This document shows positions 52,911 to 60,940 of a stretch of 60,940 nt of DNA, piece by piece. The translations under genes were made by a program, and so were the position numbers. The stretch comes from Planctomycetota bacterium (GTDB lineage: Bacteria; Planctomycetota; UBA8742; UBA2392), in assembly GCA_025993795.1 (NCBI GenBank), contig JAMQHL010000016.1:1-60940 (forward strand), written 5' to 3'. Each line of letters starts with the position of its first letter. The stretch's first letter is position 1. The notes below the pieces were generated by a model. The model was not told the origin of the DNA and searched no databases. It worked only from the letters and a program-made list of their open reading frames with translations.

Positions 52911-54176
52911 CTAGCGCTTCTGGGTGATGCGGCAACTGAGCCCCGCATCCTTGAACCGGTCGCGGATGGTGTTGGCTTCCCCTTCGCTTACGCCCTTGAC
53001 CACGGGCACAATCATCTTGCCCGCGAGCTGAAGTGCCGCGTTCACATCAATGCCCTGGATATCGGCAATGATCTCTGCCGCGGCCTGTTTCTTGTCCGCA
53101 CCTTTGGGCGGCGACAGAAAGACGGTGAAGTTTCCGTCGGCGTCTTCCGCACCTCCGGGCTTCTTGATCTGCTTGGTGATCGGCTTCTTTCCGGGCGGCA
53201 GCTTGGCCGGTCCAGCAGGGGCCGCAGGCGCGGGCCTTGCCACCGGTGCCGGTCTTGCTGCGCCGGCATTGGGCTTGAGAGCTGGCTTGGCCGCGGGCGC
53301 GCCGGGCCTGCCGGGGGCCGACTTGTTGATCTTCGAAGTTTCCTTCTTTTTCTCGACTTCGGGGTCTTTGTACGTGCGGGCCTTGCCGGTCCAGACCGGA
53401 AGCGTGTCCTCGGGGTTGGGGCGGAACTTGGCTTTCGGGTTGCCGTGCTCGTCGATTTCCATGTCGTCCATGTCTCCATCAAGTGAAAAGCTCCCGTCGC
53501 TCTCCGACAGGGAAAGAGCCGGCGCCGACTGCTTGCGCGTCGGGGGCACCATGGTCATGGCATCTGCTGAAAAGCCCGAATCCTCAAGGCCGGAAGGCGC
53601 ATCGTCCTCCGGGATATCCAATGAAAGCCCGTCGTCGTCGTCAGGAATCTCGACGGCACTGCCGAATCCGCCATCGTTCTCAGGCACATCCATTGCGACG
53701 CCGTCATCTTCCGGAATGTCCACTCCGCCCACTTCAACGTGTTCGTCTTCAAAGTCGTCAAGGTCAAGGTCAAAGTCGTCGCCGGCGCTGGCGCTCTCTT
53801 CAACGACGGCGGGCTCGTCCTGCACCTCTTCCATGTCGTCGAACGGCACGTCAACAGCCTGCATCTTCGGCTCGCTGAACGGCGACACCGCCGCCAATGA
53901 CTGCGGCGCCTGCTGCGGTGCCGAATCCTGTTCGCTGAATTCGTCCGTCAGGTCAATCTCTTCGATTGCCTCATCCGGCACCTCGTCGTCGGCCTGCATC
54001 GCAGACCGCGGTGGCAGCGACCCGCCATAGAGCGTAGGCGCCCCAAGCGGCAGTGCACCAGAGGCCGCAACGCCGTTGGGCGTCAGGGTCAGGTCAAGCC
54101 GCAGCGGCTGACCCGGCACATCGAGCAGAACGGAAATGGAGTCGCCGGGGCGAAGAATGACTTCTTGTGTGGCCAT
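52911..54176 (-). CDS. Acidic-repeat protein with ribosomal L7/L12 C-terminal-like domain
   Basis: A 421-residue protein from ATG 54176. A small beta domain (about 1-55) is followed by a long disordered acidic region in which DIPEDD, DVPENDG and EIPDDDDG repeat (about 145-200). A Lys/Pro/Ala-rich linker follows (about 270-345). The last 75 residues align with the L7/L12 C-terminal domain: FTVFLSPP, the helix of NAALQLAG, VVKGVSEGEANTIRDRFKDAG. It is not the ribosomal protein itself. It heads the leftward operon; role unknown. Confidence 0.75.
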   Translation of the reverse strand: MATQEVILRPGDSISVLLDVPGQPLRLDLTLTPNGVAASGALPLGAPTLYGGSLPPRSAMQADDEVPDEAIEEIDLTDEFSEQDSAPQQAPQSLAAVSPFSEPKMQAVDVPFDDMEEVQDEPAVVEESASAGDDFDLDLDDFEDEHVEVGGVDIPEDDGVAMDVPENDGGFGSAVEIPDDDDGLSLDIPEDDAPSGLEDSGFSADAMTMVPPTRKQSAPALSLSESDGSFSLDGDMDDMEIDEHGNPKAKFRPNPEDTLPVWTGKARTYKDPEVEKKKETSKINKSAPGRPGAPAAKPALKPNAGAARPAPVARPAPAAPAGPAKLPPGKKPITKQIKKPGGAEDADGNFTVFLSPPKGADKKQAAAEIIADIQGIDVNAALQLAGKMIVPVVKGVSEGEANTIRDRFKDAGLSCRITQKR

Positions 54177-54420
54177 ACTGACTCTTGACCTGTTCAGGCG
54201 TTGCCAATAGCGGCTGCTGCCAATTGGGGTGGCGGAATTGTCAGTGCGACAGGCAAGTGCTGTCAAGCCCAAAGGATAGCCCGCCCGCAGAAGTGTGAAA
54301 CTGGGCTCTGCGGAAAGTGATTACGGAATGTCTAGTTTCGGGCAATGGGACGAAACGCGCAATTCACACCCACCCTGGTCTGCGGTTGCCAAATCGGGCG
54401 CCGCAAGCAACCATGCCGCG

Positions 54421-55119
54421 ATGAACGAACCGGCAACTCGCCCCTCCGCCGTGAGCCTGCAGGGTGTCCACAAGACATACCCCGGCGCCGACCGCGTGCA
54501 GGCGGTTCGCGGCGTGGACCTGGATGTCGCCGAAGGCGAAATGGTCGCCATCATGGGGAAATCTGGCAGCGGCAAGAGCACGCTGCTGAACCTGATCGGC
54601 ACCCTGGATCGCCCGGACCGGGGGGCAATCCTGTTTCATGGCCGAAACATTCGCGGCATCAGCGGCTTGGCAAGGTTTCGCCGTGAAGAAATCGGGTTTG
54701 TTTTCCAGCTTCACTGCCTGCTGCCGCATCTTACGTTGCTCGATAACGTTGCATTACCGATCCAGGGCGTCGCAGGTGCAAACGCGCTGGCACACGAGGC
54801 CCTGCGCCGGGTGGGCTTGGCCGACCGGGCGCGGCACACGCCAGTCACCGTCTCGGGCGGCGAGCGCCAGCGGGCCGCGGTTGCCCGCGCAATCGTCAAT
54901 AAACCGAAAGTGTTGCTGGCTGACGAACCGACGGGCAATGTGGACAGTGAAAACGAGGCAATCATCCTGCGTCTTTTCGACGACCTCCGGCAAAGCCTTG
55001 GCATGACGCTGATTGTGGTAACCCACGAGCGCTCAGTGGCCGAGCGCGCCGACCGCATCGTTCACTTCAAAGACGGTGCGATTGAGCACATTGAAGTCCT
55101 GGGGAACGCCGCCCCATGA
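54421..55119 (+). CDS. lolD: LolD/MacB-type ABC transporter ATP-binding protein
   Basis: A 232-residue ATPase from ATG 54421. Walker A GKSGSGKST (46-54), Q-loop VFQLHCLLPHLTLLDNV, signature VSGGERQR and Walker B LLADEPTGNVD are intact. The sequence is of the LolD class, which with LolC/E extracts lipoproteins from the inner membrane. No permease gene is adjacent, so the partner must be elsewhere and a MacB-like role cannot be excluded. The last four bases overlap the cytochrome start. The 244 bp between this gene and the divergent operon must hold both promoters. Confidence 0.85.
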   Translation: MNEPATRPSAVSLQGVHKTYPGADRVQAVRGVDLDVAEGEMVAIMGKSGSGKSTLLNLIGTLDRPDRGAILFHGRNIRGISGLARFRREEIGFVFQLHCLLPHLTLLDNVALPIQGVAGANALAHEALRRVGLADRARHTPVTVSGGERQRAAVARAIVNKPKVLLADEPTGNVDSENEAIILRLFDDLRQSLGMTLIVVTHERSVAERADRIVHFKDGAIEHIEVLGNAAP

Positions 55120-55562
55120 GCAAGTACTGGATCAGCCTGCTGGCGCTGCTGGCTGGTTGCGGGCCACCCGGCAACATCCCCGGCGTTACCGCCAACACTG
55201 AACTTGCAGCAGAAGCAGCCTTTCCTGTAGTGCCGGCGGCCGAGGAATCGCTGGCGCTGTCCGGAAAGGGCAAGCCGATGTTTCAACGTTTCGGCTGCGC
55301 GGCGTGCCACAGTATCACTGCCGAGCGTTCGGGGCTGATGGGGCCGCCGCTTGGCGGCACATCAGACCGCGTGCTGTCACGCCATGAGTACGATCATTTG
55401 CAGGCAAGGCGCTGGTTGGTGAAACATATCCGCGACCCTCAGACGTTTCCCAGCCCGTACAAGCAGGAGCCTGAATACGCTCGCACCCACATGCCCCCCA
55501 ACCCGCGCATCAGCGATGATGATATGCGCGCGCTGGTTGAATACCTGTGGATGCTGCGGTAA
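55116..55562 (+). CDS. Lipoprotein c-type cytochrome
   Basis: A 148-residue monoheme cytochrome c. It has a short signal with lipobox LLAGC, a linker, then the heme motif CAACH (C61, C64, H65) and an axial Met in THMPPNPRISDDDM near residue 125. The lipid anchor probably tethers it to the inner or outer membrane as an electron carrier. It overlaps lolD by ATGA and precedes hisZ by 9 bp, so it is read with the his genes, an odd combination. Oxidase partners are not in the window. Confidence 0.9.
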   Translation: MSKYWISLLALLAGCGPPGNIPGVTANTELAAEAAFPVVPAAEESLALSGKGKPMFQRFGCAACHSITAERSGLMGPPLGGTSDRVLSRHEYDHLQARRWLVKHIRDPQTFPSPYKQEPEYARTHMPPNPRISDDDMRALVEYLWMLR

Positions 55563-55571
55563 AGCACTGAC

Positions 55572-56639
55572 ATGCCCACGCGCCCTTCACTTTCCTTCCC
55601 TGCAGGGACCGAGCTGGTATTCGGCCCGCAGGCGTCGCGTCGTCGGTACATCAGCGACCGGCTGGCCGATGTCATGCGCGGCTGGGGTTTTTCTGAGATC
55701 ATACTGCCGGCCTTTGACGCGGCCGAGACGTTCGGCGATGCCGATGAAACCGAGCTCTATCACCTGACCGACCGCGAGGGTCACCGGTTGACGCTGCGGG
55801 CTGACTTCACGCGCATTGCAGCCAAGGCTCTGGCCCTGGAACTACGCCGCGAACCTCAGCAGTTGCGAGCGTCCTACGAAGGCCGCGTGTACCGTTTTGC
55901 GCCTTCGGGGCATGGCAATCGGGTTGAACATACGCAGCGCGGGCTGGAGTGGCTGAACGCCCACGGCGTAACCTATGACGCGGCGACGCTCTTGATGGCC
56001 CGCGAGTGCATGCAGGCCGTTGGCATTGCGGGCGCCGTCACCGTGGTCGGGCACGCCGGCTTTGTCAACGCAGCGCTGGGCACACTAGGCGCGGGTGAGC
56101 GCAGATTGCACGAGGCACTCGACCACAAGAACCCGACGCGCATAGCCGAGTTGTGCAGCCGTATCGGCATCGACGGCGCCCGTACGCGACTGTTGGCTGA
56201 GTTGCCGCTGCTGACGGGCGGCCGCGACGTGTTCTCCCGTGCGCGGGCACTCGGCCTTCCGGCGGAAGCAGAGTCAGCGCTCAGTGAGCTGGAGGCAATT
56301 GACCACCTGATGACACAGGCGGGCGCCGGCGCGCTGCTGTACGACCTTGGCGAAGTGCGGCGCTTTGATTACTACTCAGGTTTCATGTTCAAGGTGTATC
56401 ACCCGCTGGTCGGCCAGGCGCTGGGTGGCGGTGGCCGCTATGACCGGCTGTTCGATCGCTTCGGAATGGATGTTCCGGCAGTCGGCTTTGGGTTCAATCT
56501 CGCGCGTCTGGCAGAAGCAACCGACCAGAACCCTTACGGGGGCAGTGGTGAACATATTGCAGCCAGCGACGCAGCCGCCCTGGAACGCGCCGTCGCTGCC
56601 CGTGCCATGGGGAAGCAGATCCGGCTGGGAGACGCCTGA
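55572..56639 (+). CDS. hisZ: ATP phosphoribosyltransferase regulatory subunit HisZ
   Basis: A 355-residue HisRS-like protein that pairs with short HisG to form the active enzyme for the first histidine step. It has class II tRNA-synthetase-like motifs (LTLRADFTRIAAKALAL, YEGRVYRF, GGGRYDRLFDRFG) but lacks the anticodon-binding domain and is shorter than HisS, which supports HisZ. Its stop overlaps the hisG start (TGATG). Confidence 0.92.
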   Translation: MPTRPSLSFPAGTELVFGPQASRRRYISDRLADVMRGWGFSEIILPAFDAAETFGDADETELYHLTDREGHRLTLRADFTRIAAKALALELRREPQQLRASYEGRVYRFAPSGHGNRVEHTQRGLEWLNAHGVTYDAATLLMARECMQAVGIAGAVTVVGHAGFVNAALGTLGAGERRLHEALDHKNPTRIAELCSRIGIDGARTRLLAELPLLTGGRDVFSRARALGLPAEAESALSELEAIDHLMTQAGAGALLYDLGEVRRFDYYSGFMFKVYHPLVGQALGGGGRYDRLFDRFGMDVPAVGFGFNLARLAEATDQNPYGGSGEHIAASDAAALERAVAARAMGKQIRLGDA

Positions 56640-57271
56640 TGCTTCGCATTGCGCTTCCAACGGGCAGGGTGGCATTACAGGCCGAGGCCTTCCTGACCAA
56701 GTCGGGCTATGCCCCGTGCGAGCCCTTGAGCCAAACCCGAAAGCTTACAGTGCGCAGTGAGTGCGGCCGTGTCGAATACCTGTTGGTCAAGCCGGTGGAT
56801 GCGCCGCTGTATATTGAGCAAGGCGTGGCCGACTGCGGCGTGGTCGGCAAAGATGTGCTGATGGAAGCCAGCGCCGACCTGCTCGAGCCGCTGGACCTGG
56901 GTTTTTCACGCTGCCGCATGGTGGTGGCGGGCCGGCCTGAGCTTGAACGCCGCATGGACAACCTGTTGTCGCCGGTGCGGGTGGCCAGCAAATTCCCGCG
57001 CGTGGCGCAGCACCACTTTGCCAAGAAAGGCGTGCCGTGCACGGTGTTCAAGCTTTCCGGCAGCGTAGAAATCGGCGCGGTACTGGGCCTTTCGCATTAC
57101 ATTGTGGACATCGTTGAAACCGGTACGACACTGCGTGAAAATGGCTTGGTCGTGCTTGAGGAAATCGCAGCGTGCAGTGCGCGACTGGCTGTCAACCGCG
57201 CAGCCTGGTACGCACGCCTTGAGGAAGTGCGGTCACTGGTTCAACAACTGAGATCGGCGGTAGGGGACTGA
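56639..57271 (+). CDS. hisG: ATP phosphoribosyltransferase HisG, short form
   Basis: A 210-residue catalytic subunit joining ATP and PRPP. LRIALPTGRV starts the protein. GVADCGVVGKDVLME, RVASKFPRVAQHHF and the PRPP loop VDIVETGTTLRENGL are in place. It lacks the C-terminal histidine-binding domain of long HisG, so it needs HisZ. That partner is encoded immediately upstream with overlapping codons, implying equimolar synthesis. Confidence 0.95.
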   Translation: MLRIALPTGRVALQAEAFLTKSGYAPCEPLSQTRKLTVRSECGRVEYLLVKPVDAPLYIEQGVADCGVVGKDVLMEASADLLEPLDLGFSRCRMVVAGRPELERRMDNLLSPVRVASKFPRVAQHHFAKKGVPCTVFKLSGSVEIGAVLGLSHYIVDIVETGTTLRENGLVVLEEIAACSARLAVNRAAWYARLEEVRSLVQQLRSAVGD

Positions 57272-57272
57272 C

Positions 57273-58664
57273 ATGAGCATTGCAATCCTCGAAATTGGCA
57301 GCGAAGAGTTCAACGGCCTGCAGGCCCGCCTTAAGGCACGCGCAGAGCAACGCGACGTCCCACTTGGCGGGAAACCGGGTGAACTGTTGCAGGCGGCGCG
57401 CGCAACCGGCGACGGCGAGTTCATCACGTTTGCGGAGAAATTCTACCAGGGCCTGGCGCCCACTGCCCTGGCAACGGTTGAGCGCATCATTGACGCTGTC
57501 GCCGCCGGGCGCGACGAGGCCGTGCGCCACCTGGCGCGCCTGTTTGACGGCAAAGAGCTCCCGACCGCCAGGATCAGGGTCAGCAAACTTGAGCTGATGC
57601 AAGCCGCCGAGGGCGCAGACCAAACGTTGCTGAACCTGTGCCGCGAGAGCATTCTGCCGCGGCTGCGCGCGTTTCATGAAAAGCAGAGGCAGTCCGGTTA
57701 CCAGATCGATGAGCACGGCGGCGGCGCCGGCATTCGCATACAGCCGCTGGGTCGCGTGGGCCTGTATGTTCCAGGCGGCACTGCGTTCTACCCAAGCACA
57801 CTGATGATGACGGCTGTGCCTGCCCAGACAGCCGGCGTTCCGGAGATCGCTGTCTTCACACCGCCGGGAGCGCTGGAAAGCGCGCCGTTGCTGGCAGCGC
57901 TTCTGCTTGAGCTGAAACTTGAAGAAGTCTATCGCGTAGGTGGCGCACACGCCGTTGCGGCAGCGGCCATCGGCACCGAGAAGATTGCGAAGGTCGATAA
58001 GTTTGTCGGCCCCGGCAACATCTTCGTCGCACTTGCCAAGCAGTTGCTGGCTCACCGTATGGGAATTGACAGCTTCGCCGGCCCCAGCGAGGTTGTCGTG
58101 GTGTTTGACGAAAGCGCCAATCCCGCCGTGGTCGCAGCTGACCTTTTGGCCCAGGCCGAGCATGACTTACACGCAGCCGCCATCGGCATTACCACCGACA
58201 GCGATCTGGCCGAGGCAGTCAGGGCAGAAGTCGAAAAGCAACTCGCCGATCTGCCGCGCAAGGAAATCGCGGCCGCCAGCATGCAGCAATACGGCGGCCT
58301 GCTCGTCGTGCCGAGCAAAGGGTTTGCGTTGCGCCTTGCGGATTCGATTGCGCCGGAGCATTGCGAAGTGATCACCGCAGACGCAGACAAGGATGCTGCG
58401 CAGGTCAAGAACGCCGGCGCAATCTTTGTCGGCCCATACGCGCCCGAAGCATTTGGCGACTACAATGCCGGCCCCAACCATGTGCTGCCGACAGCAGGCA
58501 GCGCACGCTGGGCCAGCGCGCTGGGAGTGAATGATTTCTTGCGGCACGTAAGCGTGATCCGCGGCAGCAAAGAGTTGCTTGCGGCAAACAAGGATGCCGC
58601 AATCAGACTGGCGCGCGCCGAAGGGCTGGAGGGCCACGCGCGCAGCATAGAGAAGAGATTCTGA
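57273..58664 (+). CDS. hisD: Histidinol dehydrogenase HisD
   Basis: A 463-residue zinc enzyme carrying out the last two oxidations to histidine. It shows GRVGLYVPGGTAFYPS, GPGNIFVALAKQLL, SFAGPSEVVV, AEHDLHAAA and GPNHVLPTAG with the conserved catalytic Glu/His pair. The N-terminus is about 25 residues longer than in E. coli. The start follows the hisG stop within a few bases. Confidence 0.96.
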   Translation: MSIAILEIGSEEFNGLQARLKARAEQRDVPLGGKPGELLQAARATGDGEFITFAEKFYQGLAPTALATVERIIDAVAAGRDEAVRHLARLFDGKELPTARIRVSKLELMQAAEGADQTLLNLCRESILPRLRAFHEKQRQSGYQIDEHGGGAGIRIQPLGRVGLYVPGGTAFYPSTLMMTAVPAQTAGVPEIAVFTPPGALESAPLLAALLLELKLEEVYRVGGAHAVAAAAIGTEKIAKVDKFVGPGNIFVALAKQLLAHRMGIDSFAGPSEVVVVFDESANPAVVAADLLAQAEHDLHAAAIGITTDSDLAEAVRAEVEKQLADLPRKEIAAASMQQYGGLLVVPSKGFALRLADSIAPEHCEVITADADKDAAQVKNAGAIFVGPYAPEAFGDYNAGPNHVLPTAGSARWASALGVNDFLRHVSVIRGSKELLAANKDAAIRLARAEGLEGHARSIEKRF

Positions 58665-58699
58665 TCGGCGGGCAACCGCTAACCGAAAGCGCGCAAGCA

Positions 58700-59776
58700 A
58701 TGCCGGACACAACCCTTCGCTACTTCAAGCAGCAGCTTCCCGGCTTGGCGGGCGGGTACAGGCTGGATGTCCCGGATTGCGCCGTAAAGCTGAACCAGAA
58801 CGAGAACGCATGGGACTGGCCGCATGCCCTGAAGCAGGAAGTGTTCGAGCGCGTTCGCGAAGTACCCTGGAATCGCTACCCGCCGTTTGTGCCGCAGGAC
58901 TTCATTGCCAAGGTCGCACGCCATCTCGGCACAGCCCCTGAACAGGTGCTCGTCGGCAACGGGTCGAACGAACTGCTTTATGCGATCTTCGTCAGCACCC
59001 TTGAGCGCGGCCGCAAAGTCGTGATCCCGCAACCGACCTTCACCGTCTACAAGCTGCTCGCGGACCTGCTGGGCGCAGAGGTTGCTACGGGCGGCTTGGA
59101 CGACAACCTGCAGTACGATGCAGCGGCCCTTGCGAACGCCTCGCAGGATGCGTCGGTGGTTGTGCTGGCGAGCCCGAACAATCCTACCGGCAGTGTGATC
59201 GACCCGACTGACCTTGAGCATCTGGTGTTCAACTCGACGGCGTTATGGGTCGTTGACGAAGCTTACTTCGAATTTCACGGCGAGACCGCGCTGGAGCTGA
59301 CGCAAACAGCCCGCAACCTCGTGGTTCTGCGCACCTTCAGCAAGGCACTTGCGACCGCGGGCCTGCGGTTTGGCGCCATGGTTGCGCACCCCGAGGCTGC
59401 GCCCGTGTTTGCCGCCGCAAAGCTGCCGTATAACCTGAACGTTTTCACGATGGCAGCGGTCGAGGTGGCCATGGAAAACGCCGTTTCGATGAAGTCGCGC
59501 GTAGACGAAATCAAACGCGAGCGTGAACGGGTGGCAAGACACCTGCGCGACTACAAGGGCGTGAAAGTCTACCCGTCGCGTGCCAACTTTGTGCTGTTTG
59601 AAACCACCCGCGATCCCCGCGAGATGTGGAGGGCAATGGTAAGTCGTGGCGTGCTCGTTCGCGATGTCAGCGGGTACCCGCGCCTGAGCAAAGCGCTTCG
59701 GGTCAGCATCGGTCGGCCCGAAGAGAACGACGCCTTTCTCAAGGCGCTTGAGTACGCGATGACCGTGGTGCCCTAG
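58700..59776 (+). CDS. hisC: Histidinol-phosphate aminotransferase HisC
   Basis: A 358-residue class I/II PLP aminotransferase. It has LNQNENAW near the N-terminus, VGNGSNELLYAIF, ASPNNPTGSVI, VVDEAYFEFHG and Schiff-base K215 in TFSKALATAGLRFG. The product of hisB is its substrate. It lies 35 bp after hisD and 9 bp before hisB. Confidence 0.95.
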   Translation: MPDTTLRYFKQQLPGLAGGYRLDVPDCAVKLNQNENAWDWPHALKQEVFERVREVPWNRYPPFVPQDFIAKVARHLGTAPEQVLVGNGSNELLYAIFVSTLERGRKVVIPQPTFTVYKLLADLLGAEVATGGLDDNLQYDAAALANASQDASVVVLASPNNPTGSVIDPTDLEHLVFNSTALWVVDEAYFEFHGETALELTQTARNLVVLRTFSKALATAGLRFGAMVAHPEAAPVFAAAKLPYNLNVFTMAAVEVAMENAVSMKSRVDEIKRERERVARHLRDYKGVKVYPSRANFVLFETTRDPREMWRAMVSRGVLVRDVSGYPRLSKALRVSIGRPEENDAFLKALEYAMTVVP

Positions 59777-59785
59777 GAAATGACC

Positions 59786-60373
59786 ATGCGAACAGGCAGT
59801 GTCAGCCGCAAGACCAGCGAAACCGAGATCACTGCCGAGGTCAACCTCGACGGGGATGGCAAGTACGCGATCAAGACCGGCATCGGGTTTCTGGACCATC
59901 AGCTTGAGCTCTTCGCCAAGCATGGACTATTTGATGTCGTTCTGAACTGCAAGGGCGACCTGCATGTGGATGCGCACCACAGCGTCGAGGACATCGCGAT
60001 AGCGCTCGGAGACGCCTTCAAGCAGGCAGCGGGCGACAAGAGCGGTATCAACCGGTACGGCCACGCCTACGTGCCGATGGACGAAGCGCTGGTGCGCTGC
60101 GCGCTGGATTTAAGCGGGCGCCCGTTTCTGGTCGCCAACCTGGGCGAGATGCGCCGCGAGGTGGTGGGGGGCTTGCCCACGGAAATGGTCGAGCACTTCT
60201 TCAGAAGTTTCAGCACGCACTTTCCGATGAACCTGCACATCGACGTGCTGCGCGGCGAAGATACGCACCATATAATAGAAGGCACGTTCAAAGCCGTAAC
60301 CAAAGCCCTGCGCCAAGCCCTTGACCACGACCCCCGCCGCAAAGGCATACCCAGCACCAAGGGCGTGCTGTAG
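59786..60373 (+). CDS. hisB: Imidazoleglycerol-phosphate dehydratase HisB
   Basis: A 195-residue monofunctional manganese enzyme, without the phosphatase domain of enterobacterial HisB. The metal-binding DAHHSVEDIAIALG and DTHHIIEGTFKAV motifs, and GIGFLDHQLELFAKHG, are intact. I prefer ATG 59786 over 59780 because AGGA then has proper 7-nt spacing. It is the last his gene here. Histidinol-phosphatase, hisA, hisF, hisH and hisI are not in the window. Confidence 0.95.
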   Translation: MRTGSVSRKTSETEITAEVNLDGDGKYAIKTGIGFLDHQLELFAKHGLFDVVLNCKGDLHVDAHHSVEDIAIALGDAFKQAAGDKSGINRYGHAYVPMDEALVRCALDLSGRPFLVANLGEMRREVVGGLPTEMVEHFFRSFSTHFPMNLHIDVLRGEDTHHIIEGTFKAVTKALRQALDHDPRRKGIPSTKGVL

Positions 60374-60391
60374 CCGCGCCGATCACCCGAA

Positions 60392-60422
60392 ATATGCTTT
60401 GCGCTTTTGCGTATTGGCATAT
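60392..60422. terminator. Weak hairpin after the his operon
   Basis: ATATGC (60392-60397) pairs with GCATAT (60417-60422), with an inner CGC-TTTT-GCG at 60402-60411. It lies between the convergent hisB and the LRR-like gene. It is imperfect and without a clear T-run. Confidence 0.3.
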
Positions 60423-60468
60423 CAAGTCTCCGCCGCCTGAGAACGGAGATCAGTTATGGACGCTCGTG

Positions 60469-60848
60469 TCATTCAACTTCAACAACAGTGCGGCTCTCTC
60501 GGGTCCGAAGATAGTTCTTGGACACCTCCAGATCTTCAAAGGCATTTCCTGTAACAACCACAAGTTGTCTGCCTTTCCTTTCCACGAGAGCTTTCAGCAA
60601 CGAAAGGTCCACTTGTACCAAGGTGGATGTCAGGTCGAGATTCTGGACAGTTGACTCCGCCAGGGCGCGCAAGTGGGCGCTTCCCATGCCGCCGCATCCG
60701 TGCAGTGACAGTGCATTCAACTTATCCTGATCGACTTTGCCGAGTTCAACTGTCGCCAAGTCCATATTGAAGATGCTCAGGTCACGTAGTCCTGGAATCT
60801 CGAGCAAGCCCTTTAGCGTCGCGGTTGACAGCTCGACCCGATTGCTAA
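60469..60848 (-). pseudogene. Leucine-rich-repeat-like gene, 5' part cut off by an IS element
   Basis: The open frame ends at TGA 60469-60471 and reads back through LEIPGLRDLSIFNMDLATVEL and LNALSLHGCGG, a leucine-rich-repeat-like pattern. No ATG or strong start is present; only a TTG occurs at 60807. The frame stays open through VELSTATLKGLLEIPGL up to the IS boundary near 60848 and meets a stop soon after inside the IS. The natural start was therefore most likely removed by the insertion. Its GC content looks lower than that of the his operon. Confidence 0.6.
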
Positions 60849-60940
60849 GAGCTTGTTTAACAAAGCTGTAGTTTGCGGGCGGGTTCTGTCGATGGGGTGG
60901 TTATGGCTACCAACTACCCTACCGACCTTTCGGATGAGCA
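60849..60940 (+). mobile_element. Left end of an IS5-type insertion sequence (partial)
   Basis: The segment begins GAGCTTGTTTAACAAAGC, which looks like a terminal inverted repeat, and is preceded by CTAA (60845-60848), fitting the YTAR target of IS5-group elements. A transposase frame starts at ATG 60903 with MATNYPTDLSDE, the typical IS5/IS4-like head (MxYPSDLTDxQW). It runs off the window. The right end and target duplication partner are outside. The family call rests on twelve residues plus the target motif. Confidence 0.65.
60903..60940 (+). CDS. IS5-family transposase, N-terminus (cut by window edge)
   Basis: Only 12 complete codons are visible (MATNYPTDLSDE). GGGGTGG lies just upstream of the ATG. 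Residue pattern YPTDLSDE is characteristic of IS5-type transposases. The catalytic DDE region is outside the window. Confidence 0.65.
   Translation, partial: MATNYPTDLSDE

Noticed and set aside
53050..54030. 326-residue Ser-rich frame on the + strand
   Set aside because: Antisense of the acidic-repeat protein: GAC/GAT codons read backwards give Ser-rich sequence. It has no independent support.
60394..60654. 86-residue + strand frame after hisB
   Set aside because: Antisense to the LRR-like frame; no ribosome-binding site and no motif.
1..60940. CRISPR arrays, rRNA genes, replication origin, prophage
   Set aside because: No regularly spaced repeats, rRNA signatures, DnaA-box clusters or phage structural genes were seen on reading the window.

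Overview
The window is GC-rich, gene-dense bacterial DNA from a Gram-negative organism. Evidence for an outer membrane includes a TolC-type channel, RND pump parts, a LolD-type ABC ATPase and many lipoboxes. Menaquinone synthesis by the futalosine route (MqnE), short-form HisG with HisZ, a short-form ThiC, a split transketolase half, DUF1844, FHA and HEAT/TPR proteins suggest a Planctomycetota/PVC-like or similarly deep lineage. That placement is inference only. No rRNA or marker phylogeny is available here.

Left part (1-17.5 kb): a DinB-like protein, thiC, a small basic protein, a truncated tRNA-like element followed by a strong terminator, and a SRAP/HMCES-type protein. Then comes a metal-resistance island on the + strand. 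It opens with a predicted MerR-family promoter (19-bp spacer holding a dyad) and continues with a Cys-rich exported protein, a CusC/TolC lipoprotein, a YHS-like periplasmic metal-binding protein, CusB with two heavy-metal-binding modules, a CopA-type P1B ATPase with two more, CusA, and a DmeF-type CDF transporter. The island ends in scar tissue: a truncated IS630-type transposase, an NhaC-like antiporter, and a collapsed second copy of the cusA 3' end.

Middle part (17.5-44 kb): a tandem pair of receiver-PP2C phosphatases, a fatty acid desaturase, an S41 protease, a large M1 aminopeptidase with HEAT repeats, uppP, tRNA-Asp, an SPFH protein, miaA with a ybjQ-type partner and a possible 24-residue membrane microprotein, Nudix, TPR, mqnE, a three-gene lipoprotein/DUF1844/ExbD-like cluster, prephenate dehydratase, an aspartate aminotransferase, an MFS transporter and an orphan transketolase C-terminal half.

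Right part (44-61 kb): two divergent operons. The leftward one runs from an L7/L12-CTD-like acidic protein through an 89-residue protein, an FHA protein, a two-TM protein, aroB, dprA, a homocysteine methyltransferase/MTHFR fusion and plsY to gpsA, with several stop/start overlaps. The rightward one is lolD, a lipoprotein cytochrome c, hisZ, hisG, hisD, hisC and hisB. At the right edge a leucine-rich-repeat-like gene is cut by an IS5-type element whose transposase start is the last thing in the window.
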